A stretch of 64,000 nt of DNA, taken from contig NZ_BOMI01000021.1 in assembly GCF_016862115.1 (NCBI RefSeq), positions 186,001 to 250,000 on the forward strand, read 5' to 3'. Source of the stretch: Paractinoplanes deccanensis (lineage in GTDB: Bacteria; Actinomycetota; Actinomycetes; Mycobacteriales; Micromonosporaceae). The notes beneath the pieces are model-generated. The model searched no databases. It was not told the DNA's origin and saw only the letters and a program-made list of their open reading frames with translations. Position numbers and translations under genes: made by a program. Position 1 is the first letter of the stretch, and every line of letters begins with the position of its first letter. Below are positions 17,785-27,000 of this stretch, piece by piece.

Positions 17785-18574
17785 CAGTCACGCCGCCAGG
17801 CTGGTCGAGCAGACGTCTCTCGGCCGGCTCGGCGCTCGTCAGCTGCGAGAGCGAGCGGCGAGAGAGAGCGCCGACACAGTCGATCGCGCGGTGCGGAAGG
17901 CGGAGGAGGTACTACCCAACGCGTTGCCCGGCCGCACCAAGGTCCTGCTCGTCGACGACCACGATCTGATCCGCAAGGGACTGCGGCACGGATTCGAGCG
18001 CGACCGGCAGTTCGAAGTGGTCGGCGAGGCCGCGACGGCGGCGGAGTCGGTCCGGCAGGCGGGCGCCCTCCAGCCCGATGTCGTCATCATGGATCTCCGG
18101 CTGCCGGACGGCAGCGGACTGGAAGCCACGCGAGCCCTTCGCAAGAACAACACGAACATGGGCATCGTGGTGCTGACCATGTACGCCGGCGACGACCAGT
18201 TGTTCGGGGCGCTGGAGGCGGGGGCCAGCGCGTTCGTGCCCAAGACGGCGCCGCCCGACGAGGTCGTCGCCGCTGCCCGGCACGCGGCGTCGGCACCCTC
18301 CGCGTTCACCGCCGCCGATCTCGCCCACGCCATGCAACGCCGCCTGGCGCCCGCGGGCCCACAGCTGTCGCCGCGCGAGGGCCAGGTGCTGCGGCTCCTC
18401 GCCGACGGCATGAGCGTGGCCGGCATCGCCGAGCAGCTGTTCACGTCGGAGTCGACGGCGAGGACCCACATCAGCACGCTCTACGAGAAGCTCGGGGCGG
18501 CGAACCGGGCGCAGGCGTTGATGACCGCCCTTCGGCTCGGTCTTCTGGAGGCGCCCGACGCACCCAAGTTCTGA
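17777..18574 (+). CDS. Orphan NarL/LuxR-type response regulator
   Basis: 265 residues. An unusual ~50-residue helical N-terminal extension precedes a receiver domain with the acidic pocket in LLVDDHD, phospho-acceptor Asp106 in VIMDLRLPDG and the conserved Lys155 in FVPKTAPP. A C-terminal LuxR helix-turn-helix (LSPREGQVLRLLADGMS, TARTHISTLYEKLG) covers residues 205-255. The start overlaps the preceding gene by 8 bp. No histidine kinase is encoded nearby. Its coupling to a caspase cassette suggests that it regulates that operon or is phosphorylated by a distant kinase. Confidence 0.9.
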   Translation: MYDSHAARLVEQTSLGRLGARQLRERAARESADTVDRAVRKAEEVLPNALPGRTKVLLVDDHDLIRKGLRHGFERDRQFEVVGEAATAAESVRQAGALQPDVVIMDLRLPDGSGLEATRALRKNNTNMGIVVLTMYAGDDQLFGALEAGASAFVPKTAPPDEVVAAARHAASAPSAFTAADLAHAMQRRLAPAGPQLSPREGQVLRLLADGMSVAGIAEQLFTSESTARTHISTLYEKLGAANRAQALMTALRLGLLEAPDAPKF

Positions 18575-18584
18575 TCCGGTGGGG

Positions 18585-19844
18585 TCACCGCGTCGAGGTG
18601 GCTGCCATGCGGAGGATCCGGGGCTCGAAATCGAGCGTGGCGAAGTAGTCGTCCACCGTCTCGGCGCGGCGGATCAGCTCCACCGAGCCGTCCGCGTGCA
18701 GCAGCAGCTCCTGCGGGCGCAGCCGTCCGTTGTAGACGGACGCCATGGCGTGGGCGTGCGCGCCGGTGTCGTGCACGACCAGCAGGTCGCCCTCGCCGAC
18801 GGGTGGCAGGTCGCGCTGCGCGGCCAGGCGGTCGATGTCGGTGCAGAGCGAGCCGACGACGTCCACCGTCTCGGCCGGGGCGTCCCCGGCGAACGGGGCG
18901 GTGACCTGGTGGTGGACGCCGGGGTAGACGACCGAGCGCAGCAGCGCGTTCACGGTGGTGTCGACGCCGACGACCTCGCGGTACTTCGACATGCGGTTGA
19001 TCACTCGGGTCACCAGCACGCCGTGCGGGCCGGTCATGTAGCGGCCGTTCTCGAAGCAGATGCGCGGCCGGAAGCCGGTGGGCCAGGCGGCGACCCGGGC
19101 GCGGATCGCGGCGGCCAGCGCCGTCAGGTCGAGGGGTTCCTCGCCCGGCCGGTACGGGATGCCCATGCCGCCGCCGACGTTGAGCAGCGTGACCTCCACG
19201 CCGAGCCGCTGCGCCTGCTCCGCGAGCAGGTCGAGGGCGAAGAGCGTGGGTTCGGCGGTACGGAAGTTGGCCGCGATCATCATGTGCAGCCCGGCGGAGC
19301 GCACGCCGTGACGCGCGGCCCTGGCGCAGACGGCGCTCAGCCGCTCGACGGGGATGCCGAACTTCGCGGTGTGCGGGTGGCCGAAGAGCTTGGCGTCGAA
19401 GTCCGGCGCGAGCCGGCCGGGGTTGACCCGGAAGCCCAGCGTGGCCGGCACCGCGTCCGCGGCGATCAGCTTGTCCAGCGCCGCCTCGTCGTCGATCGTG
19501 ACGAACGCGCCCGCGCTCAGGGCGGCGAGCAACTCCGCCGTCGTGGTGTTGTTGGACGTGAAGAACAGGTCCCGCGAGAACGGCCGGGCCAGCTCGATCT
19601 CCGGCAGCGAGGAGCAGTCGAAGCCGAAGCCGTGCGCGGCGAGCCGGCGCAGGATCGCGGGGTTGGGCAGCGCCTTGACGGCGAAGTACTCGCGGCAGTC
19701 CAGCCCGGCGAAGGCGGCGGTGAACGCGGTCGCCGTCGCGTCGATGCCGGCCGCGTCGTAGAGGTAGAACGGTGTCCCGAACCGCTCGGCCACGTGCGGC
19801 AGCACGGCGCGCAGGCGGCTGTCGAAATCGTCACTCATCGGCAT
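18585..19844 (-). CDS. Fold-type III PLP-dependent amino acid decarboxylase
   Basis: 419 residues, related to diaminopimelate/ornithine decarboxylases. The PLP lysine is Lys57 in YFAVKALPNP. The phosphate-binding Gly loop is NVGGGMGIPY, CFENGRY matches the ExGR element, and DTGAHAHAMASVYN matches the C-terminal substrate loop. The usual DAP-decarboxylase HIGS motif is replaced by LHMMIAANF, so a different substrate is expected. AGGAGA lies six bases upstream of the ATG. The gene sits eight bases behind the CBS-like gene and both face the NRPS. This pairing resembles SbnA/SbnH-like sets making diaminopropionate-derived metabolites, but the substrate cannot be read from sequence. Confidence 0.85.
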   Translation of the reverse strand: MPMSDDFDSRLRAVLPHVAERFGTPFYLYDAAGIDATATAFTAAFAGLDCREYFAVKALPNPAILRRLAAHGFGFDCSSLPEIELARPFSRDLFFTSNNTTTAELLAALSAGAFVTIDDEAALDKLIAADAVPATLGFRVNPGRLAPDFDAKLFGHPHTAKFGIPVERLSAVCARAARHGVRSAGLHMMIAANFRTAEPTLFALDLLAEQAQRLGVEVTLLNVGGGMGIPYRPGEEPLDLTALAAAIRARVAAWPTGFRPRICFENGRYMTGPHGVLVTRVINRMSKYREVVGVDTTVNALLRSVVYPGVHHQVTAPFAGDAPAETVDVVGSLCTDIDRLAAQRDLPPVGEGDLLVVHDTGAHAHAMASVYNGRLRPQELLLHADGSVELIRRAETVDDYFATLDFEPRILRMAATSTR

Positions 19845-19852
19845 GGTGTCTC

Positions 19853-20836
19853 CTAGACCGTGGCTTCGGCGTGCTCGTGGCCGGCGAACCCGTGGACGGT
19901 CATCCAGTCGTCGTTGAAAATCTTGGACAGGTAGCCGCGCCCGCCGTCGGGCAGCAGCACGACCACGACGTCCGCCGGGCCGAGCCGCTCGGCGACCCGC
20001 AGCGCGCCGGCCATCGCGGCGCCGCTCGACCCGCCGACCAGCAGGCCCTCGTCGCGGGCGAGCCGCCGGGTCATCGCGAACGCCTCGGCGTCGGTCACCG
20101 TGACGATCTCGTCGGGCACCGATGGGTCGTGGGTGACCGGGAGGAAGTCCTGGCCGATGCCCTCCACCAGGTAGCCCTGGCCGTCGCCGCCGGCGTAGAC
20201 GGAGCCCTCGGGGGCCACCCCCACGACGCGCACGGCGCCCATCCGCTTGAGGTAGCGGCCGGTGCCGTTGAGCGAGCCGCCGGTGCCCAGCCCGGCGACG
20301 AAGTGGGTCACCCGCCCGTCGGTGTCGCGCCAGATCTCCGGCCCGGTGGTCGCGGCGTGGCTGGCCGGGCCGTCCGGGTTGGTGTACTGGTCGGGCTTCC
20401 ACGCGCCGTCGATCTCGGCGGCCAGGCGGTCGCTGACCGAGTGGTACGAGTCCGGGTGGTCCCGCGGCACCGTCGACGGGCAGACCACGACCTCGGCACC
20501 GTACGCCCGCAGGACGTCCCGCTTGTCCTGGCTGACCCGGTCGGGGCAGACGAAGACGCAGCGGTACCCCTTGCCGTGCGCGGCGAGCGCCAGGCCGGCG
20601 CCGGTGTTGCCGGAGGTCGGCTCGACGATGGTGCCGCCGGGCCGCAGGCGGCCGTCCCGCTCCGCCGCCTCGATCATCCGGATCGCGACCCGGTCCTTCA
20701 CCGACCCGCCCGGGTTCAGGTATTCGACCTTGGCCAGCACGGTGGGGGAGACGTGCGCCGCGACCCGCCGCACCTGGACGAGGGGGGTGTTGCCGATGAG
20801 CTCGACGATGGACCTGGCAAAACGCATGCGTGGCAT
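19853..20836 (-). CDS. Cystathionine beta-synthase/cysteine synthase-like PLP enzyme lacking CBS domains
   Basis: 327 residues. GGSVKDR places the PLP lysine at Lys47, TSGNTG binds the substrate carboxylate, and GTGGSLNGTG is the PLP-phosphate loop. The closing segment LLPDGGRGYLSKIFNDDW is typical of actinobacterial cystathionine beta-synthases, but the protein stops before the CBS-domain pair those enzymes carry. Beta-replacement of an activated serine is the expected chemistry. In NRPS loci such enzymes commonly supply 2,3-diaminopropionate. The start is placed at 20836, with AAGG nine bases upstream. It is probably co-transcribed with the decarboxylase and divergent from the NRPS across a 228-bp gap. 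Confidence 0.87.
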   Translation of the reverse strand: MPRMRFARSIVELIGNTPLVQVRRVAAHVSPTVLAKVEYLNPGGSVKDRVAIRMIEAAERDGRLRPGGTIVEPTSGNTGAGLALAAHGKGYRCVFVCPDRVSQDKRDVLRAYGAEVVVCPSTVPRDHPDSYHSVSDRLAAEIDGAWKPDQYTNPDGPASHAATTGPEIWRDTDGRVTHFVAGLGTGGSLNGTGRYLKRMGAVRVVGVAPEGSVYAGGDGQGYLVEGIGQDFLPVTHDPSVPDEIVTVTDAEAFAMTRRLARDEGLLVGGSSGAAMAGALRVAERLGPADVVVVLLPDGGRGYLSKIFNDDWMTVHGFAGHEHAEATV

Positions 20837-20893
20837 CGTCACACGCCTTTTCGCCGGCGATCCAGAACCATATCGATACTTCGTCACGCATAA

Positions 20894-20910
20894 ATTAGTT
20901 GTTCACTAAT
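20894..20910. promoter_or_regulatory. Perfect inverted repeat in NRPS divergent promoter region
   Basis: ATTAGTTGTTCACTAAT consists of ATTAGT and ACTAAT arms around five bases, in an AT-rich island (20873-20925) that stands out in this GC-rich sequence. It lies between the CBS-like gene and the NRPS gene and has the form of a dimeric repressor operator (TetR- or MarR-like). It does not match the actinobacterial iron box. The regulator is not encoded next to it. Confidence 0.5.
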
Positions 20911-21064
20911 GGCATTAGCCGGCCTGCCAATCCGATAGGTTTTCCGGAGGCGCTGGGCAGCCATTCCGGCCGAGCCTGCGGAGACCATCCCAGGTCGCGC
21001 GAATTCAGCATCCGATCATGCGCCGTTCGTGCGTCCGTCCACTGTGTTGTCCAGGGTCTCGGCC

Positions 21065-24000
21065 ATGGATCCTCTGGTGCTCATCGCCGAGCAGTCCCGG
21101 ACGCGCCCCGGCGCCCCGGCTCTCGCCGACGGCGACGGTTCTCTCGGCTACGGCGACCTGGTGGCGTGGGCGGGCGGCGTGACCTCCGCACTGCGCGAGG
21201 CCGGCGTCCGCGAGGGCGATCTGGTCGGCCTGCTGATGCCGCGCGGTCGCGAGGCGATCGTCGCCATGCTCGGCATCCTCGGCGCCGGGGCGGGCTACGT
21301 GCCGCTGGATCCGGCCTATCCGGCGGCCCGGCTGGCCGCGATGGTGCAGGACGCCGGCCCGCGGCTGATCCTGACCGGCGCCGATGGTGCCGCGCCGGCG
21401 GTGCCGGGCGGCGTGCCGGCCCTGCCGATGCCCACGTGCCGCGCGAGCCTGCCGGCCGGGGAGCCGGCGCCGGAGCTGCCCGCGTACGCCGTCTTCACGT
21501 CCGGCTCGACCGGCCGTCCCAAGGCGGTGCTCGTCCCCCGGCGGGCGCTGGCGGCCTTCCGCGCCGGTGCCGCCGAGCGCTACGCGGTGACCGCCGAGGA
21601 CCGGTGGCTGCACTTCGCGCCGATCAGCTTCGACGCCAGCGTCGAGGAGATCTTCGTGCCGCTCGCCGCGGGCGCGACCGTGGTGATCCGCGACGACGAG
21701 ATGATCAGCCGGCCGGACCTGTTCCTGAGGCGGTGCGCGCAGCTCGGCGTGACGGTGCTCGACCTGCCGACCTCGTACTGGCTCGAAGTGCTCCGGGCCC
21801 TGGACCGCGGCGAGGCGGAGCTGCCGGGCTCGGTGCGCCTGGTGATCATCGGCGGCGAGGCGGTCACCGCCGCGGCGGTGCGCGACTGGCAGCGGGTCGC
21901 CGGCCCCTCGGTGACGCTGCTCAACACGTACGGCCCGACCGAGACCACCGTCGTGGTGACCGTGGCCGACCTGACCACCTGGACCGGGGACGGGCCGGTG
22001 CCGATCGGGCGGCCGCTGGCCGGCGTGGCCTACCGCGTGCTCGACGACGGCGAGCTGGTCATCGGCGGGCCGACCGTGGCCACCGGCTATCTGCACCGGC
22101 CCGAGCTGACCGCGGAGCGCTTCGCGGGCGGCGAGTACCGCACCGGCGACCGGGTGCGCCGGGGCGGCGACGGGCAGCTGGAGTACCTGGGCCGGATCGA
22201 CCGGCAGCTCAAGGTTCGCGGCTTCCGCGTGGAGCCGGGCGAGGTGGAGGCCGCCCTCTGCCGGCTGCCGGGGGTGAGCGACGCGGTGGTGCTCGGCGAT
22301 GGGGACCGGCTCGTGGCCCACCTGCTGACGAGCGAGGACGTCTCCCCCGTACGGGCGGCACTGTCCGCGGAGTTGCCGGCGCACCTGGTTCCGGCGGCGT
22401 TCGTCGCGCACGAGTCGTTTCCCCGGACGCCGCAGGGCAAGAACGACCGGGCCGCGCTCGCCGCCGCCAACCCGCCGCGCCCCGCGCAGGCCGGCACCGG
22501 TATCGCTGGGCTGTGGCGGCGGCTGCTGCCCGGGGACGGTGACGACTTCTTCGCCGCGGGCGGGGACTCGCTCGTCGCCGTGCGCCTGCTGAGCGCGCTG
22601 CGCGGCGAGTTCGGCGTGTCCATGACGCTGGGCGAGCTCTACGCCGACCCGACCCTGGCCGCCGTCGAGGCGGCGGAGCGCGCCGGGGCGGCCGGCGGCT
22701 GGGCGCACCACGACGAGACGAGGCCGCTGCCGCTCACCCCGTTGCAGCGCGAGTTCTGGATCGCCGAGCAGATCAGCGCGGACCGCCCCGTGCACACGCT
22801 GCGCCTGCGCTACCGCTTCTCGCAGCCGCCGGAGCCCGCTCGGCTGCGCCGCGCCCTCGACGAGATGAGCCGCCGCCATCCGATGCTGCGGGCGCGGGTG
22901 ACGACCATCGGCGACGAGCCGCATTTCGTCTTCGCGGACGGCGTCACCATCCCGCTGACCGAGCACGACGAGCCGTTCGACCTGGCGACCGCTCCGCTGG
23001 CGCGGGCCCGGCTGTGCGGCGAGGAGCTGCTGCTGACCGTGCACCACCTGGTCTTCGACGGCTGGTCGGCCGGCCTGTTCGGCGCCGAGCTGGCCGAGCT
23101 CTACCGCGGCGGCGCCCCGGAGCCGGCCGCGGCGCCCCTGCCGATCCGGCCCCGGCGGCGCGACGACGACGGCTATTGGCGCGACCGGCTCTCCGACGTG
23201 GACCTGGACGCCGAGCTGCCGGCCGACCGGCCGCGCCCGCAGGCGCCCGTCCACACCGCCGCCCGGCTCTCCCGCGACCTCGACCCGGCCGAGGTGTCGC
23301 GGTGGCAGGACTTCGCGCGGGCCCGGCGGTCGAGCCTGTTCACGCTCCTGTTGACCGGGCTGCAGACGTTGCTGCACCGCTACACCGGCAAGCGCGACGT
23401 GACGGTGCTGGCGACCGTGGCCGGCCGGACCGGCCCGGCGCTGGAGCACCACATCGGCATGGCGATCAACGTGCTTCCCGTGCGAGGCACCGTGTCCGGC
23501 GACCTGAGCTTCGGCGACCAGCTCGCCCGTACGACCCGGGACGTCACCGCCGACCTCGAGCACCAGGACGTCGCCTTCCCCGACATCCTCGCCGCCGCCG
23601 GGCGGCGCAACCTCAACGGCGGCACCGGGCTGGGCCCCGTGGTGCTGATCGTGCACAACACCCCGGCGGGCGACTCGGCGGAGCTGCGGTACGACGGCGA
23701 CATCGGCCCCACCACGACGATGGACCACCTCACCATCGGGCTCGACCTGACGGCCCGCGGCGCCACGCTGAACGTCGACTACGCCACCGACCTCTACGAC
23801 CGTGAACGCGTCGAGGCGCTGACCCGGCACCTGCTCGCCCTGGTCGCCGCCGGCACGGCCGAGCCGAGCACGCCGGTGGCCGAGCTGCCGATGCTCGACG
23901 AGGCCGAGCACGACCTGATCGTGCGGCAGTGGAACGACACCGCGTTCGAGCTCACCGGCGAGGTCGCCGTGCAGCAGTTCCTCGAACGGATCGCGGCCGC

Positions 24001-27000
24001 CACCCCGGACGCGCCGGCGCTGAGCCACCTCGGCGAGACGATCGGCTACGGCGAGCTGAACGCCCGCGCCAACCGCGTCGCCTGGGCGCTGCGGGAGCGC
24101 GGCGTCGCGCCCGGCGACCGGGTGGCGATCTGCCTCGACCGCGGGATCGAGCTGTTCGTGGCGATGTGGGGCGTGCTCAAGGCGGGCGCCGCCTACGTGC
24201 CGCTCGACCCGGCCTATCCGCCGGAGCGGCTCGACTACATGCGCGCCGACAGCCGGTCGCGGGTTCTGATCCGGCACGGCGAGGGCGAGGGCGTGCTCGA
24301 CCCGCGCACCACCGGATCCTGCCCGGACACCGATCCGCCGCTGGTCACCGGCGCCGGCGATCCCGCGTACGTCATGTACACCTCAGGCTCGACCGGGCGC
24401 GCCAAAGGCGTCGTGGTCAGCCACGGCAACCTCGTGCACGCCGTACGGATGTGGCAGCGGGCCTACGACCTGAGCCCGGAGTGGACCTACCAGCAGCAGG
24501 CCAGCTTCTCGTTCGACATGTTCGTGTGCGAGACGTTCCGGGCGCTGTGCACCGGCGGGCGGCTCGTCGTCGTGCCCCGCGAGACGCTGCTCGACCCGGC
24601 CGGGTTCTACGGCCTGATGCGCGACGAGCGGGTGCAGTGCACCGAGCTCGTGCCGGCGGTGCTGCGGATGCTGCTGGAGCACGTGGAGGAGACCGGTGGC
24701 GACCTGAGCTTCGTCCGGCTGCTGGTCTGCGGTGGCGAGAAGTGGCACGTCGGCGAGTTCCGGCGGGCGCGGGCGCTGGTCGGCGGGCGGGTCGTCAACG
24801 CGTACGGCGTCACCGAGGCGACGGCGGACAGCACCTACTTCGACGGCTCCGTCGACCACCTGCCCGCGGAGGCCCCGCTGCCGATCGGCAGGCCGTTCCC
24901 CAACTGCCGGGCGTACGTGCTCGACGAGCACCGCCGGCCGGTGCCGCCGGGCGTGGTGGGCGAGCTCTACCTCGGCGGGCTCGCCGTCGCGACCGGCTAC
25001 TTCGACCGGCCCGAGCTGACCGCCGAGCGGTTCGTCCCCGACCCGTTCGCCGGCGGCGACGCGCGCATGTACAAATCGGGCGACGCGGCCCGCTACCACC
25101 GCGACGGCCTGATCGACTTCCTCGGCCGGCTCGACGACCAGGTGAAGATCAACGGCTATCGGGTCGAGCTGGGCGAGGTGGAGGCGGCGCTCGGCGCGCT
25201 GCCCGGGGTCGCGGCCTGCGCGGCCGCGGTGCACACCGGCGCCTCCGGCCTCACCCAGCTGATCGGCTACGTCGTCGCGCGGGCCTCCGCCTCGGCCTCC
25301 GCCCCGGCCTCCGCCCCGGCCTCCGCCTCGGCCTCCGCCCCGGCCTCCGCCTCGGCCGAGCAGGAGCTGCGGGACGCGCTCGCCAAGGTGCTGCCCACCC
25401 ACATGGTGCCGGCCCGCATCGTCTTGCTGGACGCGCTGCCGCTGAGCCCGAACGGCAAGATCGACCGGCGCGGGCTTGCGGCGCCGGCGCCCTCGGCGGC
25501 CCCGCCCGCGCCGCCGCGGACGCCGACCGAGAAGCGCCTCGCGGCGGCCTGGCGCGAGACGCTCGGCCTGGACCAGCTCGGCATCGACGACAACTTCTTC
25601 GCCGTCGGCGGTGACTCCTTCGCCGCGGTCAAGCTCGTCCGCCGGCTCGACCCCGCGCCGGCCCTCGTCGACCTCTACCAACATCCCACGGTACGAGGGC
25701 TGGCCGCGTTCCTCGACGCGTCCGCTCCGCAGGGCCGGCCCATGCTCTATCGGCTGTCGCCGTCCGAGGGTGCCCGGACGGTCGTGGCGGTGCCCTACTC
25801 GGGCGGCAGCGCCATCGCGTACCAGCCGCTGGCCGACGCGCTGCCCGCCGGCTGGGCGCTGCACGCCGTCGAGCTGCCGGGCCACGACCGCAACCGGCCG
25901 TTCGAGCCGCTCGAACCCGCGGCCCGGGTGGCCGAGCGGGTCGTGGCCGAGATGAGGGACCTGCCCGGCCCGATCGTCCTCTACGGACACTGCCTCAGCG
26001 TCGCCATCACCGTCGAGATCGCGCGCCAGGCCGAGGCGTCCGGCATCGAGCTGGCCGGCGTCGGCCTCGGCGCGGGCCTGCCGACCGCGCGGCTCACCGG
26101 GCCGGTCCTCGACTGGTTCACCCGGCTCCAGCGGATGGGCTCGAAGCGCGAGTACATCGAATACCTGCGCGGGCGCGGCGGCTTCACCGACGTCGACGAC
26201 CCGGAGGAGCAGGCGTTCGTCGTCCGCAACGTCAAGCACGACGAGCGCGACGCCGAGGAGTACTTCACGGCGGCGTACCGCGGCGATCCCGGCCCGAAGC
26301 TGACGGCGCCGGTGGTGAGCGTCATCGGCCAGCGCGACCGGGTCACCGACCACTACCAGGAGCGGTACAGGGAGTGGGAGCACTTCGCGGCCGACGTCTC
26401 GCTGACCGTGCTGCCCGGCGCGGGCCACTTCTTCATCAAGTCGCACGCCGCCCAGCTCGCCGCCGTCCTCACCGAGCTGAAGCCGTCCCGGTCACCGGCA
26501 CCCCCGCCGGCTCCGGTTCTCGAGCCGAGCGTCCGCCGCTTCGGCATCGTCGCGCTCGGCCAGTTCGTCTCCATGGTGGGCAGCGGCCTGAGCTCGCTCG
26601 TCCTGAGCATCTGGGTCTACCAGCGCACCGGATCGCTCACCCAGTTCGCCGTGCTCAGCGCCATCGGCCTGCTCCCCGGCATCCTTGCCGGTCCGCTCGC
26701 CGGGGCGGTGGCCGACCGCTGGGACCGCCGCCGCGTCATGCTGGCGAGCGACCTGACGGCGGCGATCGCGATGGCCGCGGTGGTCGCCGTGATGCTCGCC
26801 GGCACCGTGCAGCAATGGCACCTCTATCTGGCCGTCACCGTCACCTCGCTGGCCGGGGCCTTCCAGCGGCCCGCCTACCTGGCCGCCGTCGCGCAGCTCG
26901 TCCCCAAGCGCTACCTCGGCCACGCGGTCGGCATCACCCAGCTGGGCGTGGCCGCCGGCACCACCTTCGCCCCGATGATCGGCGCGGCGCTCTTCGGCGT

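Noticed and set aside
18575..18584. Terminator between convergent genes
   Set aside because: Only 10 bases separate the stop codons and no hairpin fits there.
20894..20910. Iron box indicating a siderophore cluster
   Set aside because: ATTAGTTGTTCACTAAT does not match the 19-bp actinobacterial iron box (TTAGGTTAGGCTAACCTAA), and no other siderophore genes were seen.
21005..24277. Long open frame antisense to the NRPS
   Set aside because: It has the composition expected from a reverse-complemented high-GC gene, contains no conserved domain, and the plus strand holds clear adenylation and condensation motifs.
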